This document shows, piece after piece, positions 34,538 to 45,806 of a DNA stretch of 64,000 bases (the stretch's first letter is position 1; every line of letters starts with the position of its first letter). Source of the stretch: Candidatus Protochlamydia sp. (GTDB lineage: Bacteria; Chlamydiota; Chlamydiia; Chlamydiales; Parachlamydiaceae); contig JACDAQ010000048.1 in assembly GCA_013695355.1 (NCBI GenBank), forward strand, positions 62,001 to 126,000. The letters are read 5' to 3'. The position numbers and the translations under genes were made by a program. The notes under the pieces were generated by a model. That model was not told the DNA's origin, did not search any database, and saw nothing but the letters and a program-made list of their open reading frames with translations.

Positions 34538-35110
34538 TGTGTAAAATGCAAGCCCTAAAGGTTTAATTTTAAAGTCGCAATTCCTAAGCAAGATGTTACT
34601 TTTCGTTAATGAAAGCTTCTGTTCAGGTAATAATCCCCATTTGTATGCATACCTTAAGTCTTCGTTTAACATTTCTCGTACATGCCGCCCGCCGTCAAAG
34701 TTCATTTTGCACTTAAATCTTCGTGGGTTTTACATTTAGCTATCCCCGGCTCCGGCTTAAAATAAAAAAAAATTTGGGTAATGACATGTTTATCCGTTTC
34801 AAGCGTGTCATAAAATTTAGCTGCGTAGCTTCGTTGCGCTCATCTGCATTCAGAAATTCAATTTATTTCCCTTAAATTAACTTACACAGATTTTTTGACA
34901 AACCCAATATTAATATTAATCGATTGTTACACACTCCATATTCATAATTGAGTAGATTACAATCTTTAACACCATCTTGTGGTCAAGTTGCTATCTAATC
35001 AGAGCCACTGAGAGGCAGAGAAAAACAACTGAACTGACTTTTGCTTTTGTTCCGCTCTCTCAATAAGGTCTAACTACTTTGTAAGCTCGTTTATTAAAGG
35101 TTAGAGATAT
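34538..35110. other. intergenic, possible gene remnants only
   Basis: Contains no supported gene. On the minus strand 34555-34705 an open stretch reads FDGGRHVREMLNEDLRYAYK and could be a decayed gene piece, unidentified. A CCGGCTCCGG palindrome lies near 34746. Confidence 0.35.
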
Positions 35111-36718
35111 TTAACCAAAGTTCATCATAAAGTTTTCCAAAGCAAGCTTAGCATCCATTTCCCCTACCATTAGTTGATCGTCGTCCAAACTGATTTTAAT
35201 TGTTATACTATTTGGATCACTTTTTGGTTTGATTGTCATCTTATCTAAAAATGAAATAATTTTTTTCTTAAAATTATCATTTAAATTGATGTTCATTTGA
35301 CCTTGGCTTACTTCTTTAACGACTTGCGCAATTTTAGCGGCATAGTCGACAAGATCGCTAACCAAACGCTCATAATTATTCACAGATAGATTCCAATCAC
35401 CTTTGTTAATGGTGGCATTTTCAAGATTAACGTTGCCTTTCAGTTCAATGGCGTAATTGATCGTTGAAATAATCAATTCATTCAAAAAAGTGTTATTTTC
35501 ATTATTCAATTTAAAAGTTATTCCCGATTTTAACTCCCCTAGGCTTCCTATATCAGGTATGAGGCTATCGCCATATTTTGCAAGGAATTGAGAATAAAAT
35601 AATTGTTCTTTATAAGTCGCTTCTAATTGTACATTTTTTGGCGGGTTTGCTGCTAAAAAATCGGCATTTTCTATAAAGGATTTTTTTAAATATTCCTTTA
35701 ATCCAGTCGAAGGGATATAGCTGCTTTGGATGTCACCTTCTAATATGTCAGGCGAGCCTTCTTTAATCCTAACCATAAAGTTTCCATTGTTTTTGCCTTC
35801 GTACAAAAGATTAGAATAATCAAATTTCGAAATGACGAAATTAGATTGCCAATTCTTTAAATTCAAATTGGAAATATCGGTTAAGCCATTGTAGTAGATA
35901 TCAAGATCTAAATTATTTTTTCCCATTGTAGCAAATCTTAAAGAATAAAGATCTGACATATCTTTATTACTTGTAGTAGCAGCTAGATTAACAAAGGATT
36001 TCATCGCTAGATCAAAATCGGGTGTGAACTCCTGATCAACATAAGAAACCTTTAAACCTATCTTATGAGAAATAGGATCGATTCGTTCAAGATTCAGTTT
36101 GAAACTTCCAGGTCCGCCTGTCATTAAGATCTTGCTTGAATCTTCCTTGTTGATTGGCAAGTTAGAAAATTTAATTTCATGATTGATTTGCACATTAGAA
36201 TACTTCATTTCAGATGATTGAAAATGTTCAAGCAGACTTAGCCAAAATAAATTTTTTGGCTGCTCCATTGGATTTTCCACAGATTTTAGGGCAAATTTTT
36301 CACTTATAAAATTCATCACTTGTTCATCATTGAAAGTCAGATTCAAAGATGCGTTAGACATTTTGACAAGCAGTGCCGATATTTCATTATGGTTGAATGT
36401 GAGGGTGACATCTCCACCATTTAAAGTTAAAGTTTTATGAATAAAATCCCAAACCAAATTGGAAGTTTTTGAAAAGGCTTTATATGTACCGTCCAGCTGA
36501 TAAGCAGTGTCCGTCGTGGTAATGACGATATTTCCTGGAAATCCAGAAGTTTCGATCGAACTATAACTGATTACCTCTTGGCCGGTTTTCTTGTTGATAT
36601 TTGCAACTAAATTTTCTACTTCTTTTTTAAGATGAGCGGCATTTTTTTTCCAAAGGACAGTATAGCAGCCTAAAAAAATAGCGCTTATTAATACTAATAA
36701 AAGGATAATTTTTTTCAT
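35111..36718 (-). CDS. exported DUF2125/AsmA-like protein
   Basis: The 535-residue protein begins with a signal anchor (MKKIILLLVLISAIFLGCYTVLW); the Cys at 18 could be a lipidation site but the following residues are atypical. The region after it (TGQEVISYSSIETSGFPGNIV) matches the start of DUF2125-like envelope proteins, which have a V-x-Y-x-x-I-x-x-x-GFP pattern. The remainder is beta-rich with repeated strands, as in AsmA-like lipid-handling proteins. Probably periplasmic, anchored to the inner membrane. Monocistronic. Confidence 0.6.
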   Translation of the reverse strand: MKKIILLLVLISAIFLGCYTVLWKKNAAHLKKEVENLVANINKKTGQEVISYSSIETSGFPGNIVITTTDTAYQLDGTYKAFSKTSNLVWDFIHKTLTLNGGDVTLTFNHNEISALLVKMSNASLNLTFNDEQVMNFISEKFALKSVENPMEQPKNLFWLSLLEHFQSSEMKYSNVQINHEIKFSNLPINKEDSSKILMTGGPGSFKLNLERIDPISHKIGLKVSYVDQEFTPDFDLAMKSFVNLAATTSNKDMSDLYSLRFATMGKNNLDLDIYYNGLTDISNLNLKNWQSNFVISKFDYSNLLYEGKNNGNFMVRIKEGSPDILEGDIQSSYIPSTGLKEYLKKSFIENADFLAANPPKNVQLEATYKEQLFYSQFLAKYGDSLIPDIGSLGELKSGITFKLNNENNTFLNELIISTINYAIELKGNVNLENATINKGDWNLSVNNYERLVSDLVDYAAKIAQVVKEVSQGQMNINLNDNFKKKIISFLDKMTIKPKSDPNSITIKISLDDDQLMVGEMDAKLALENFMMNFG

Positions 36719-36996
36719 TGAATAATTCCCTACATAATTATTTAAGAGATCGTTATTTTACTCTCTGATTAATAAAATCTCAAAGGAATATTTTTGTTAA
36801 AAATATTCGTAAGATTTGAGAAGATAGTTTTAATTTATTGATTTTTTTCTAAGTGGGTCATTTGGTACGCTTATATTCAATAGGATTAGTCGTAGAGGTT
36901 TGGCAAGTCGTAAAGGGTCAATATTATGGGTCCCTTTACAATAAGTAAATCTGGGCCGCGAATGTGCATGAGCGCGTCAAACTGCCTCAAATATAA

Positions 36997-37284
36997 TTAC
37001 AGTTTTTGAAATTTTATAAAAAATTGAACTTTATGGTTCTCCTCTGCGAATACAGGAAAACTTTTTTTTTGGAAGTTCAAATCTAGTTGTTTTAATCCAA
37101 CCGTCCGCCTCACAGAAGCAAGAACGCGATTTTGTTGATCGAGAATCTCCTTGTTCAGCGGCAAGCTCTTTAATTGGGTTGCTGGATCAATAGATGTTGT
37201 GTGTTTATAGAGTGTGATTTGTATTTCGTTGTCTTGCTTGTCATTGTTGCAAGTGATGAGTCCTAAAAGACGGTTAAAGTTCAA
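36997..37284 (-). CDS. hypothetical fragment (95 aa), non-ATG start
   Basis: The frame opens at TTG with no ATG and no clear ribosome site, and ends in a beta-strand-like segment (HKVQFFIKFQKL). Composition is protein-like (QITLYKHTTSIDPATQLK), so this could be the C-terminal remnant of a larger gene. No family recognised. The space 36719-36996 is empty. Confidence 0.3.
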   Translation of the reverse strand: MNFNRLLGLITCNNDKQDNEIQITLYKHTTSIDPATQLKSLPLNKEILDQQNRVLASVRRTVGLKQLDLNFQKKSFPVFAEENHKVQFFIKFQKL

Positions 37285-37480
37285 AGAATAAGAATTTTTA
37301 AAATAAATAATTTAAATATAGATATTTAAAATTAAGGTTTGCTCATGAGAGACTTGTTTGGGTATCAATAAAACACTTCTTTTTCCAAAAGAATGCCAGT
37401 GTCACTAAAGATGATCAGACTGGGGCTAACTGCATAGAATAAAAGATCGGATTGCCGTTCGAGGAAGCAGCTGCAATAAA

Positions 37481-37514
37481 AAAGGGCTTAAGCTAATGAA
37501 AGCTTAAGCCCTTT
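37481..37514 (-). terminator. rho-independent terminator after tRNA-Leu
   Basis: AAAGGGCTTAAGCT (37481-37494) pairs perfectly with AGCTTAAGCCCTTT (37501-37514) around a 6-nt loop. On the minus strand the hairpin is followed by TTTTTTATT, directly downstream of the tRNA. Confidence 0.8.
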
Positions 37515-37521
37515 AAAAAGA

Positions 37522-37604
37522 TGCTCGGAGCCGGACTCGAACCGGCACGGAATTGCTTCCGAGGGATTTTAAGTCCCTTGTGTCTACCATTCCACCACCC
37601 GAGC
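37522..37604 (-). tRNA. tRNA-Leu (anticodon UAA)
   Basis: 83-nt class II tRNA. Acceptor stem GCTCGGG pairs with the 3' TCCGAGC (one G-U). Anticodon stem AGGGA/TCCCT closes loop CTTAAAA, anticodon TAA. The long variable arm CGGAA-GCAA-TTCCG is typical of leucine tRNA. T arm GCCGG-TTCGAGT-CCGGC. CCA is not encoded. A strong terminator follows. Confidence 0.95.
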
Positions 37605-37669
37605 GAAATAGAATGGGTACTTTAATTCTTTAACCAATAATTAGTCAAGAAAATTTCCCCAAGACCATT

Positions 37670-38791
37670 TTAATGGGCAGGATTTTCAAACTCTTCATGC
37701 TTCTCAGCAGGCTGTACGGCCTCTTCAGGCTGGTCCGGCTCTTCGAAGAAAGAAGGTTTTTTTTCTAACTCTTCAATCAATTCTACGGGGTTCAATTCAA
37801 ATTCAGTCCCCTCTTCTTCCAACTTAAAAGAGTCATCATCACTCCCTTCTGCTATCTCATCCTGCTTTTCTTCTTGCAGTTCTTCATGTTCATCCTGGTT
37901 GCCTTCATGTATTTCATGCTGGTGCAAAACTTCTGTTCCTGGTTCAAGCTGAACTTCGTCAGAACTCTCCTCTTCATGCTCTTTTACAAAAGTGGGTTCT
38001 TGCAAGGCAGGCGCATAGTCTTCATCATCATTTTCGTCAAGAAGGTCCTGAACCTTGTCATGAGGTTTATAATCATCTTCTTCAGAAAGAAAAAAGGCAC
38101 TCTTGAAAAGGGCATTTTCGCGGTAACGATTAATTGTTTCTGAAATAAGCATCGGAGGAGGCTGAAGCAAGGAAGATAATATACTTGAGGAGAGAGGGGT
38201 ATAGCTGCCTGCTTCAATTCCTTCCTCGGGCGGCGGGAGGTTGATCTGCTCATCTTCTAGTTGAGGAATGTTAGGCTCGATTTCTCCTTCAGCTCTCGTC
38301 TCATCCCGCTCATCACCTTTTGAACCCCTTCTTTTGCGATAGTTCTTACGCCGGTCTCTTTTTTTATCAACGCGCACATCCGGTTTTGCTTCGGTCAAGC
38401 TCTCATTGTCCAATGGCTTTACATGAATATGCTTAGACGCATGGGATTCTTGTTCTAAGTCTACCTGAATGGTTTTTTCAGGCTCCCGACCACTGACTTT
38501 CAGGCTCCCTTCCCTTCCCCCTCCAATTTTAATCGAGCGGTCAAGCCCTGCATTTTTTAATACCATGCGTGGCTCTCTTACCTCTAGGACCTCATAATCT
38601 GATACGGGGACGATGAAAGATTTTGGCCTTTCGAGCGATCTGAAAAATTGGGCATGACCAAATGAAACAACTTCGACAGCTTCTACAAAATACTCTTCCT
38701 GGGCTGTTCCTTTGCTCGTTCTGACAACTAATTTATAACCCTCTTTAGGAGTTATAATTGTTTCTATAATAGGTTCACGTGTAAAATCCAC
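37670..38791 (-). CDS. acidic chlamydial hypothetical protein (CT504-like position)
   Basis: The 373-residue protein starts with GTG (no in-frame ATG is available). The first ~95 residues form a compact, probably conserved beta domain (FTREPIIETIITPKEGYKLV, EEYFVEAVEVVSFGHAQFF, VPVSDYEVLEV). A short basic patch (KKRDRRKNYRKRRGSKG) follows, and the last ~190 residues are extremely rich in Glu/Asp/Gln with little structure. In Chlamydia the gene beside gapA is CT504; position supports equivalence. No signal peptide or membrane helix; function unknown. Confidence 0.65.
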   Translation of the reverse strand: MDFTREPIIETIITPKEGYKLVVRTSKGTAQEEYFVEAVEVVSFGHAQFFRSLERPKSFIVPVSDYEVLEVREPRMVLKNAGLDRSIKIGGGREGSLKVSGREPEKTIQVDLEQESHASKHIHVKPLDNESLTEAKPDVRVDKKRDRRKNYRKRRGSKGDERDETRAEGEIEPNIPQLEDEQINLPPPEEGIEAGSYTPLSSSILSSLLQPPPMLISETINRYRENALFKSAFFLSEEDDYKPHDKVQDLLDENDDEDYAPALQEPTFVKEHEEESSDEVQLEPGTEVLHQHEIHEGNQDEHEELQEEKQDEIAEGSDDDSFKLEEEGTEFELNPVELIEELEKKPSFFEEPDQPEEAVQPAEKHEEFENPAH

Positions 38792-39679
38792 TTCATTTAT
38801 CCATTGTTAAGTGTTTAGCTTATGCCCTTTAGAGCCAATACAAGCTCTAATGGCATTCCTCACCAACAAAGTATTACTAGGCTTTAGAGATATTCAAAAA
38901 TCTTAGTGCCTCTTGCATCGAACGACAAATCCCGAGCAAAACCGACCGAAAATCGAAAAACACGAATAATTTCGATTATCTCATTAAACATATCAAAAAT
39001 AGCTTTCTTCTCACCAAATGGATTTTATCGGTCTTTGAAAGCAAATTTCTTTGATGGCCTATGGCATTCAAATTACGCTCTTTCATTGAAATCCAATTGT
39101 CTAGTTATGAATTAGACACATAACCACGCCCGTTTTTCATTCAGTTTGCTAATGGAGTGATAAGGTCGTTCGTTACTCTTAAGCATAAAGGATTTAAGCT
39201 CTATATATTAAGTATCCAAAACGAATCTAGGACTGCACCAAACCCCGGATAGGCGCTTCCAATAAAGCCCAATATTAATAAGCTCTTTTTAAGATGGCAA
39301 ACTACGGAACTTGCACACTCGTCCAAAATACAATTTTAGAGTTCACTCGGTTATAAATGCACTGCTATTTTTAAATTATTCAGTTCAAATCTAAAGTAAA
39401 ACACTCTGTTAGCGGGAGTGAGCTCAAAATTCATTTTTAAATTACTCACTTAGAGGCTGCACGCCTATATTAGGATGCGCCTTCCCTGCTGAAATCCAGC
39501 GATGACCAGGAGTCTACAAAACATTAAAATCGTCTATCGATTGCAAACCTCAAGGTATCCAAAAAACTCATGGTAATTTTACAATTATTCTTAATTGATA
39601 GCAAATGTATACCAAAATGATTCAAAGAAATTTGGAATGCGTCAAAGCCCCAAAAAATTAAATCGATCGTATGTGCCTA

Positions 39680-39720
39680 GAACCTGTTCAAAATTCATCG
39701 GATTGATTTTGAATAGGACT
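39680..39720. repeat. degenerate mini-element
   Basis: The left end GAACCTGTTCAAAAT is intact; the right end GAATAGGACT is a mutated form of GAACAGGTTC. No TAA duplication remains. Confidence 0.4.
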
Positions 39721-39942
39721 GGGTTGCTTAAGATTGATTCACTGCATAAGCATCCAGCTAACTATACTAATAGATTGCGTGAATTTAACAGAATAAACAA
39801 GGCCGCTTAAAGCGGCATGAGGGTCCGGATAAGAACAAAGTAAAAAAAATAGTCTTCATGCATTAAGCTATTTATTTAAAAATTAACATATCACATCTTT
39901 GCAGCTTCAGCGATCATGCATAGGCCGGAATTGATTCTTACC

Positions 39943-39968
39943 AATTCAATATCTACGATCGGGTTTTA
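39943..39968. repeat. degenerate mini-element core
   Basis: TTCAATATCTACGATCGGGT followed by TTTAA matches the core and right half of the element at 12319 with a few changes. Confidence 0.35.
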
Positions 39969-40013
39969 AGCTCGATAACTTACAAATTAAAATTGTGGCT
40001 TTATAATGTTAAG

Positions 40014-41039
<1,026 letters not shown>

Positions 41040-41141
41040 TCATATTTCAAATGAACTATTAATAAGGGATATTGCAAGGAATGTAAAGAAAGATTTTTCA
41101 AATCTTCCTTTACATTTTCTAATTATAGCGAGCGAAAGTCC

Positions 41142-41824
41142 CTAAAAATTCATATCATTAGGGCCTATTTGATTAGGTTTTGCCGTTTTCCAAACTTCGA
41201 TGACTTTTTCTGAAACAAATTCTGTTCTGATGACAATAAGGTAAAGATTAAGGCGGGCATAATCAACGCTCATTGAGTGATAGCTTTGCTTACCATAAGT
41301 GACCATGAGTTTAGTATTTGATAACGTTCTTCAGGTGTATAACCAGTGATTACCATTATGTGATGAGGTTCGAGATGCCCATATCTAAGAGTATCTTCTC
41401 TGGTTAAACTCCTATCTTCACCATAAAGCGGTTCATTATATGCGTAATTAGCATCGAAAATACCATCTTCATCATTTTTACCGTTTCGTACGTCTGAAGC
41501 AATTAAAAGCGGACTTCCCTTTTCTAATGACTTACCGATTAATTCAATAATATCGTCCATCTTTACATTGACAAAGCGATGAGCCGAGCCTTCCTGTGTA
41601 TTGCGCCAGCGATCAGCTTCAAAAAGAATGCCGTATTCTTCAAGAGGATTATTTCCTAATTCAATATAATCATCGGAATTGTATTTAACATATTCACAAG
41701 CGAATTGTAGTGGTGTCAGTTTCTTTGATATTTCCGCTCCATGCTCATCCGTGCACGTCCAATTGAATTCTTTAGGAGGTAAGCCCAAATTTACCGCGAG
41801 AATTTTATAAACATGAGCGATCAT
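41142..41824 (-). pseudogene. bleomycin hydrolase (peptidase C1B), C-terminal part, frameshifted
   Basis: This part reads LREGKGDINAMIAHVYKIL, LGLPPKEFNWT, LTPLQFACEYV and the catalytic His and Asn segments EPHHIMVITGY and ILNSW of the papain-like aminopeptidase C/bleomycin hydrolase family. The frame then stops at 41270, but another frame continues from NSW with TYGKQSYHSMSVDYARLNLY to TAG at 41142, restoring the expected C-terminus. With the upstream break this makes at least two frameshifts, so the enzyme is almost certainly lost. Confidence 0.75.
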
Positions 41825-42381
41825 CGCATTAATATCACCTTTACCCTCCCTAAGAACCTGTTCAAAATCTTCGATCGGATGATTTGTGTGCTAAAATCCT
41901 GGGCGCAGAAACGTAAATATGAATGCAACGCTCTATTAAAAAATTTTGTATTATTCATACAACTAGAATGGGGCATCGCTTCAAGAGGAACCATTCCATA
42001 CTTCTTGACAATATTTGCAAAACCGCAAGTTTCTCCTCCTTCATCCGTTGGCTCATTTAACAATCTTTTCATTTCTTCGGAATTTAAAGAAAATTCTTTA
42101 AGCTCTACTATTTTATGCAAAAAAAGGTTGGCTTTTTCCAACCTATCATAAAACATAAAAAATGCAGCTGAAAACTGAAAAGATGGTAAGAGATTGTTTT
42201 CACGGATAAAATTAATGCTCAATAAATTAAAATTAGCATATACCCAACATAGGGAGGTTGCTCCCTGAAGAACAGCATTAATTTGAGGCTTAACTAAGTG
42301 AGTAAATTCATGATGCTGCCCTTGATCTTTTGCCTTTGAAACTTCTAGGGGACCCTTCTCCCAAACTTCCTTGAATTGCAA
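41821..42381 (-). pseudogene. bleomycin hydrolase (peptidase C1B), N-terminal part
   Basis: Encodes the first half of the family: LQGATSLCWVYANFNLL holds the catalytic Cys, followed by GGETCGFANIVKKYG and VPLEAMP. The frame runs into element-derived sequence (about 41854-41890) and stops at 41821. No proper start exists: upstream of TTG 42381 an in-frame stop is reached at a run of ten A, while the adjoining frame (SAPEQLTLVHEEFIK) looks like the original N-terminus, so a third slip is likely at that homopolymer. Confidence 0.75.
41854..41890. mobile_element. mini-element end inside the bleomycin hydrolase pseudogene
   Basis: TAA (41851-41853) then GAACCTGTTCAAAATCTTCG and about 17 further bases match the right arm of the 21598-21670 element (in reverse complement) with a handful of differences. 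The other end is missing. It coincides with the place where the coding frame changes. Confidence 0.5.
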
Positions 42382-42590
42382 TTCATACTCTTTGTTTTTT
42401 TTTTATAAATTCTTCATGGACTAAGGTCAATTGCTCAGGGGCTGAGAGATTTTAAAATTATTTTAGAATGGGTCGTTAAATCAATTATGGGTGAGTAAGA
42501 GACTGGTGATACAGTTTGCATATTTTTCCTTTATATTTGGTAATTCAAAACAAGTGCTAATCATACTAAATTTTACTCAACTAGCATCGC

Positions 42591-42848
42591 CTAATAAAAA
42601 TACTCTATTGACATTTGAAACTGTGGCTGCTGCTCATTCCATAGCGACTGCTGTGCTAATAAAAATAGACTCCTTTCTTTTTCAAGGCTTCGATTAAATA
42701 TTTTAATAAAACGATTCGCAAAACCACCCCCTTTTTTATCGGTCCCCTTGGCATAAAAACCAAAAGAGAAGTACACCTCTTCATCTGAAAGAATATTATT
42801 GCAGCCATCCGCAAAGCAAATGGTCAATCTAGCCTGTAAGTTAAGCAA
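42591..42848 (-). pseudogene. possible gene remnant (85 codons)
   Basis: The open stretch has protein-like composition (SDEEVYFSFGFYAKGTDKKG, then EKERSLFLLAQQSLWNEQQ) but only a TTG start and no ribosome site. No family recognised. It lies within the 42382-42897 space between the bleomycin hydrolase pseudogene and the HAF-repeat gene; nothing else is seen there. Confidence 0.3.
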
Positions 42849-42897
42849 CAGCGGATTACATCCAGCCGATACAAACCTATGATCAAATCAATATTTT

Positions 42898-43962
42898 TTA
42901 TTGCTGGGGAGTGAGCATAAAGCCATGCATCATTCCTTCGAATTCTCCAATGCCAACAATTCGTCCACTATCATTGATTCCAACAAAAGATTTAATGCAT
43001 GTCCACAAGGTCTCAGGTTCTCCGATTTTTAAATCTTCAGCAATATTAACTAGCTTGCCGTTATCGCAAAGCACAGGAAAAAATGTATTTTCAAAAATTT
43101 TAATACCGACAATTTGATTTTGATTATTCATGCAAAAAGGTAAGAAATCCAGTGGGTTAAGTCCTTTTTCAATCGTCCAATAAAAACCTTTCCAATTTTC
43201 TTCTTTTGATCCCTGAACGATTGCCACTTCACCAAGATTATTTAAAGCCACAGAAAAAAGGTTGATGTCTTTCATAATTTCTATGTAAGAATTTTTTTCC
43301 CTGTCGTAAAGAACCAGCATAGGGATGGATATTCCATTTTCTTTAATCCATTTTCTTCCCAAAATAATGCCGCTATTATTTATTGCATAAGCCTTGTCTA
43401 AAGTCTCTCGATCAATATAATCAAACATTCCCTTTTCCCAAATGGCAAATTCATTAGCTTTTGATTTTGTAGAAGCATTCATGAGCAAAAGCTGATCTTT
43501 GTCATTGAAGCCAATAATTCCAATTTCCTTTTCATCCCATGCATAAGGCGTTTGCCAATCCTTTAATGATTTATTTTTCCATTTTGAAGGAAAGCCAATG
43601 TTTTTAAACGTTCCATCGAGATAACGTAAGTACAGGTTTTTTGATGTTGTATTTGCTTCAAACCAAAATTCTGTTTTATACCAAAAGACCCCAGCAATAA
43701 CCCCTCGGTTATTTAACAAAGGCGCCTGGTAAGTGGACTGATGGTCGAGGCGAGTTAACCCATCCTTTTCGGTCCAGATAAAATCGGTATTAATCCCCTG
43801 ATCAATGAGTTTTCCAGCGATTAAATCATTTTCATTGATGCCGCTAACAAAACTTTGTTCCGTAACTAACGTCCCCAGATCCTGAATGCTAAAATGTGCC
43901 GCGTTCAGATAAAATGAAAAACAAAAAGCCAGGCTGCTTATTAATTTGATAAAATGTTTCAT
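42898..43962 (-). CDS. secreted HAF-repeat protein
   Basis: A 354-residue protein with a signal peptide (MKHFIKLISSLAFCFSFYLNAA). The mature part carries repeated units ending in Gly-Ile-Asn/Asp-x-x-Gly-x-Ile-x-G, e.g. VSGINENDLIAGKL, AINNSGIILGR and VGINDSGRIVGIGEF plus HGFML at the end, and opens with IQDLGTLV. These are features of the bacterial extracellular HAF repeat family, likely a beta-propeller. Periplasmic or secreted; function unknown. It ends 4 bp before... the 43967 pseudogene's stop region on the same strand, so it follows that family in the same direction. Confidence 0.65.
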   Translation of the reverse strand: MKHFIKLISSLAFCFSFYLNAAHFSIQDLGTLVTEQSFVSGINENDLIAGKLIDQGINTDFIWTEKDGLTRLDHQSTYQAPLLNNRGVIAGVFWYKTEFWFEANTTSKNLYLRYLDGTFKNIGFPSKWKNKSLKDWQTPYAWDEKEIGIIGFNDKDQLLLMNASTKSKANEFAIWEKGMFDYIDRETLDKAYAINNSGIILGRKWIKENGISIPMLVLYDREKNSYIEIMKDINLFSVALNNLGEVAIVQGSKEENWKGFYWTIEKGLNPLDFLPFCMNNQNQIVGIKIFENTFFPVLCDNGKLVNIAEDLKIGEPETLWTCIKSFVGINDSGRIVGIGEFEGMMHGFMLTPQQ

Positions 43963-43966
43963 TTAG

Positions 43967-44503
43967 TTATCCATGATTAAAATTAAAAGTCATTATAGAC
44001 GCTTCTTCTCTCGTTGCTTTGATCAGTCGATCTTGGAATTCCTTCCAGGCGGCATTTAAGCGACCTTCCTGTACAGCAAAATCAACATTTGCTTCAGCAA
44101 GAAGCCTAAAGGTTTGATTATAATTTCTTAGCTCTGCATTAAACTTAATTGCTTTGAAGGCAACTTCTTCAATGAATTGATTTTTGCTAATTTCGGCATC
44201 TAGAAAGTGAAGATTTTGGACAGCCTCATGGCTATCGGCTTGATCAACTTTCGAGCTAAAGCGCTCTAGGGCGGCTTCTGCGAATTTGGTTTCATTGGCA
44301 AAAGTAATCCATTCTCCGCCGCTTCCACTTCTATTATTGCTATAATTTCTTTGAAGCATAAAAAGCTCAAATTCACAGGTTGACGCAGCCAATTTGGCCG
44401 TTTTGAGGGGTTGTAGGACCATTTTGCAACTTCTAGCCGCGGCGTAGACCACCGCCACCAAAGGAACTAGTGGCGTAATAAACAAATATCCAGCTGCGAG
44501 CAA
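43967..44503 (-). pseudogene. third tandem paralogue, C-terminal part
   Basis: Reads LAAGYLFITPLVPLVAVVYAA, KMVLQPLKTAKLA and a helical C-terminus ending IMTFNFNHG, matching the central hydrophobic region and tail of the intact paralogues at 45057 and 46062. The frame joins the N-terminal part only if one two-base unit is removed from a CT/GA tract at 44558-44565. Confidence 0.65.
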
Positions 44504-44765
44504 GGCATGATTTTGAATTTCAATGCGCCTAAAAGCAAAATGATTGGGATTATCGCACTCTCTCTATATTCTTTAATGCTTTTCATAATCAAATAGGTTT
44601 CTTCAATGCATTTCGCAGGCTTTTCTAAAATAACTCTCGCCAATGTACCAATGAAAATGGGAAGAGCTAATAGCCTGCTGGAATTTGGGTGGCTAGAGGC
44701 AAGTGTTTCGATCTTTTCCAAGCTTCGTAATTAATATTAAGACTACAATTATTGACATACCCCAT
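44467..44765 (-). pseudogene. third tandem paralogue, N-terminal part
   Basis: EKIETLASSHPNSSRLLALP, then ARVILEKPAKCIEE and YLIMKSIKEYRE, matches the paralogues (e.g. VEKVASKYPNASRFLAIP). The original start, MGYVNNCSLNINYEAW at ATG 44765, is in a different frame, joined after the Trp by a small deletion. After YRE the frame slips at the (CT)4 tract (44558-44565). Two breaks make it a pseudogene. Confidence 0.65.
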
Positions 44766-45056
44766 TTGAAACCTCTTATTTTTGTTTAAAGATCTCAACG
44801 ATAAAACATTAGATAATTTAAGGCGAATAAAAGAAAATAAGACAGGAATCAAATTTATTAATAAAATTTTAATGATATAATAAGAGAATGATAAAAACCA
44901 GAGAGGCGACTTCAACTCTGAAGCGCAGAACCCTTTATAACTGTAATTCAGGAACTCTGCGCTTTCATATGTGGTAAAAAAAACCAGATTTCACCCTATA
45001 CCAAATTTAAGTGCTATTTACAGAGCACTCCCCTGATAAATATCTAGTTTTAACAA

Positions 45057-45806
45057 TTAACTTGCCTCAAAATGAAATTCATAGGGGGGGCGTTGAATTT
45101 GTATCCGTGTAGGAGTCCAATGTATCAGTTCAGTTTTAAACATTTCCCAGGTTACCTCTAATTTAACAAAATTAAATAATGACCGTAATCCATTATGCCA
45201 TAGGTGAAAATTATTTTTTATTTCATTGAACTTATCATTCTTTATTCGATCTGCCTCATTCAATCTAATATTTTTTAATGCAATTTCCTCAATCAATTTG
45301 GCTTTTGAAATATCATCGCGTAAGAAATTGTTACTCTGGACAGCAGGGACATTTGGAGCTGAACTTACTTGTTTTTCAAAACGCTCAAAGATCGCATCAG
45401 CAAATTGCAAATCCATAAAACTTCGAATATTATCCTGTTCTTTTAATGTTTCAAAATCTTGCTTTGCGCAATTGATTCTGGCAGTCCTTAATGGTGAAAT
45501 GAAAACTTTAATAAATGAGATGATAGCATCAACAACCCCTATAAAAGGAGAAAACGGTGTAAGTATTGCGTATTTTACTGCATACAAAATATGCGAATCA
45601 ATTTTAAATGCTGTTAAACTTTTCAACGTCAACACTATTTCCTCCCCACACCTTGCGGGATTGGCAAGTGTATCTCTCACCAAGGTTACAATTGCAATAG
45701 GAAGCGCACATAGCCTACTGGTTTGAGGATGACTGATAGCTTTATTTTCAACATCAAGCCACATTTTGCTATCAAATTCACGTATTTTACATTCTACATA
45801 GCTCAT
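45057..45806 (-). CDS. tandem paralogue family member, membrane-type hypothetical
   Basis: The 249-residue protein opens MSYVECKIREFD (ATG 45806, GGTGA upstream). Shared family features: SHPQTSRLCALPIAIVTLVR, a second hydrophobic segment (AILTPFSPFIGVVDAIISF), a PLRTARINCAKQDFE segment and a helical C-terminal half. The two hydrophobic stretches could insert into a membrane as a hairpin, an arrangement seen in chlamydial inclusion membrane proteins. No known domain; chlamydia-restricted family inferred. Confidence 0.6.
   Translation of the reverse strand: MSYVECKIREFDSKMWLDVENKAISHPQTSRLCALPIAIVTLVRDTLANPARCGEEIVLTLKSLTAFKIDSHILYAVKYAILTPFSPFIGVVDAIISFIKVFISPLRTARINCAKQDFETLKEQDNIRSFMDLQFADAIFERFEKQVSSAPNVPAVQSNNFLRDDISKAKLIEEIALKNIRLNEADRIKNDKFNEIKNNFHLWHNGLRSLFNFVKLEVTWEMFKTELIHWTPTRIQIQRPPYEFHFEAS

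Larger units (their letters stand above)
38792..40013. other. 1.2-kb region without supported genes
   Basis: The open frames here (e.g. 38906-39115 and 39595-39810, plus strand) lack ribosome sites and protein-like composition. It contains a degenerate mini-element copy at 39680-39720 (GAACCTGTTCAAAAT ... GAATAGGACT), another at 39943-39968 (TTCAATATCTACGATCGGGT), and a GCCGCTT/AAGCGGC hairpin at 39802-39816 that may end gap transcription. It looks like decayed accessory DNA. Confidence 0.45.

Noticed and set aside
34445-34705. Minus-strand open frame overlapping the merR gene end
   Set aside because: Overlaps the MerR gene in antisense; only a short part looks protein-like, too little to call a gene.
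38906-39810. Two plus-strand open frames in the 1.2-kb empty region
   Set aside because: No ribosome sites, no family resemblance, and overlap with degenerate repeats.
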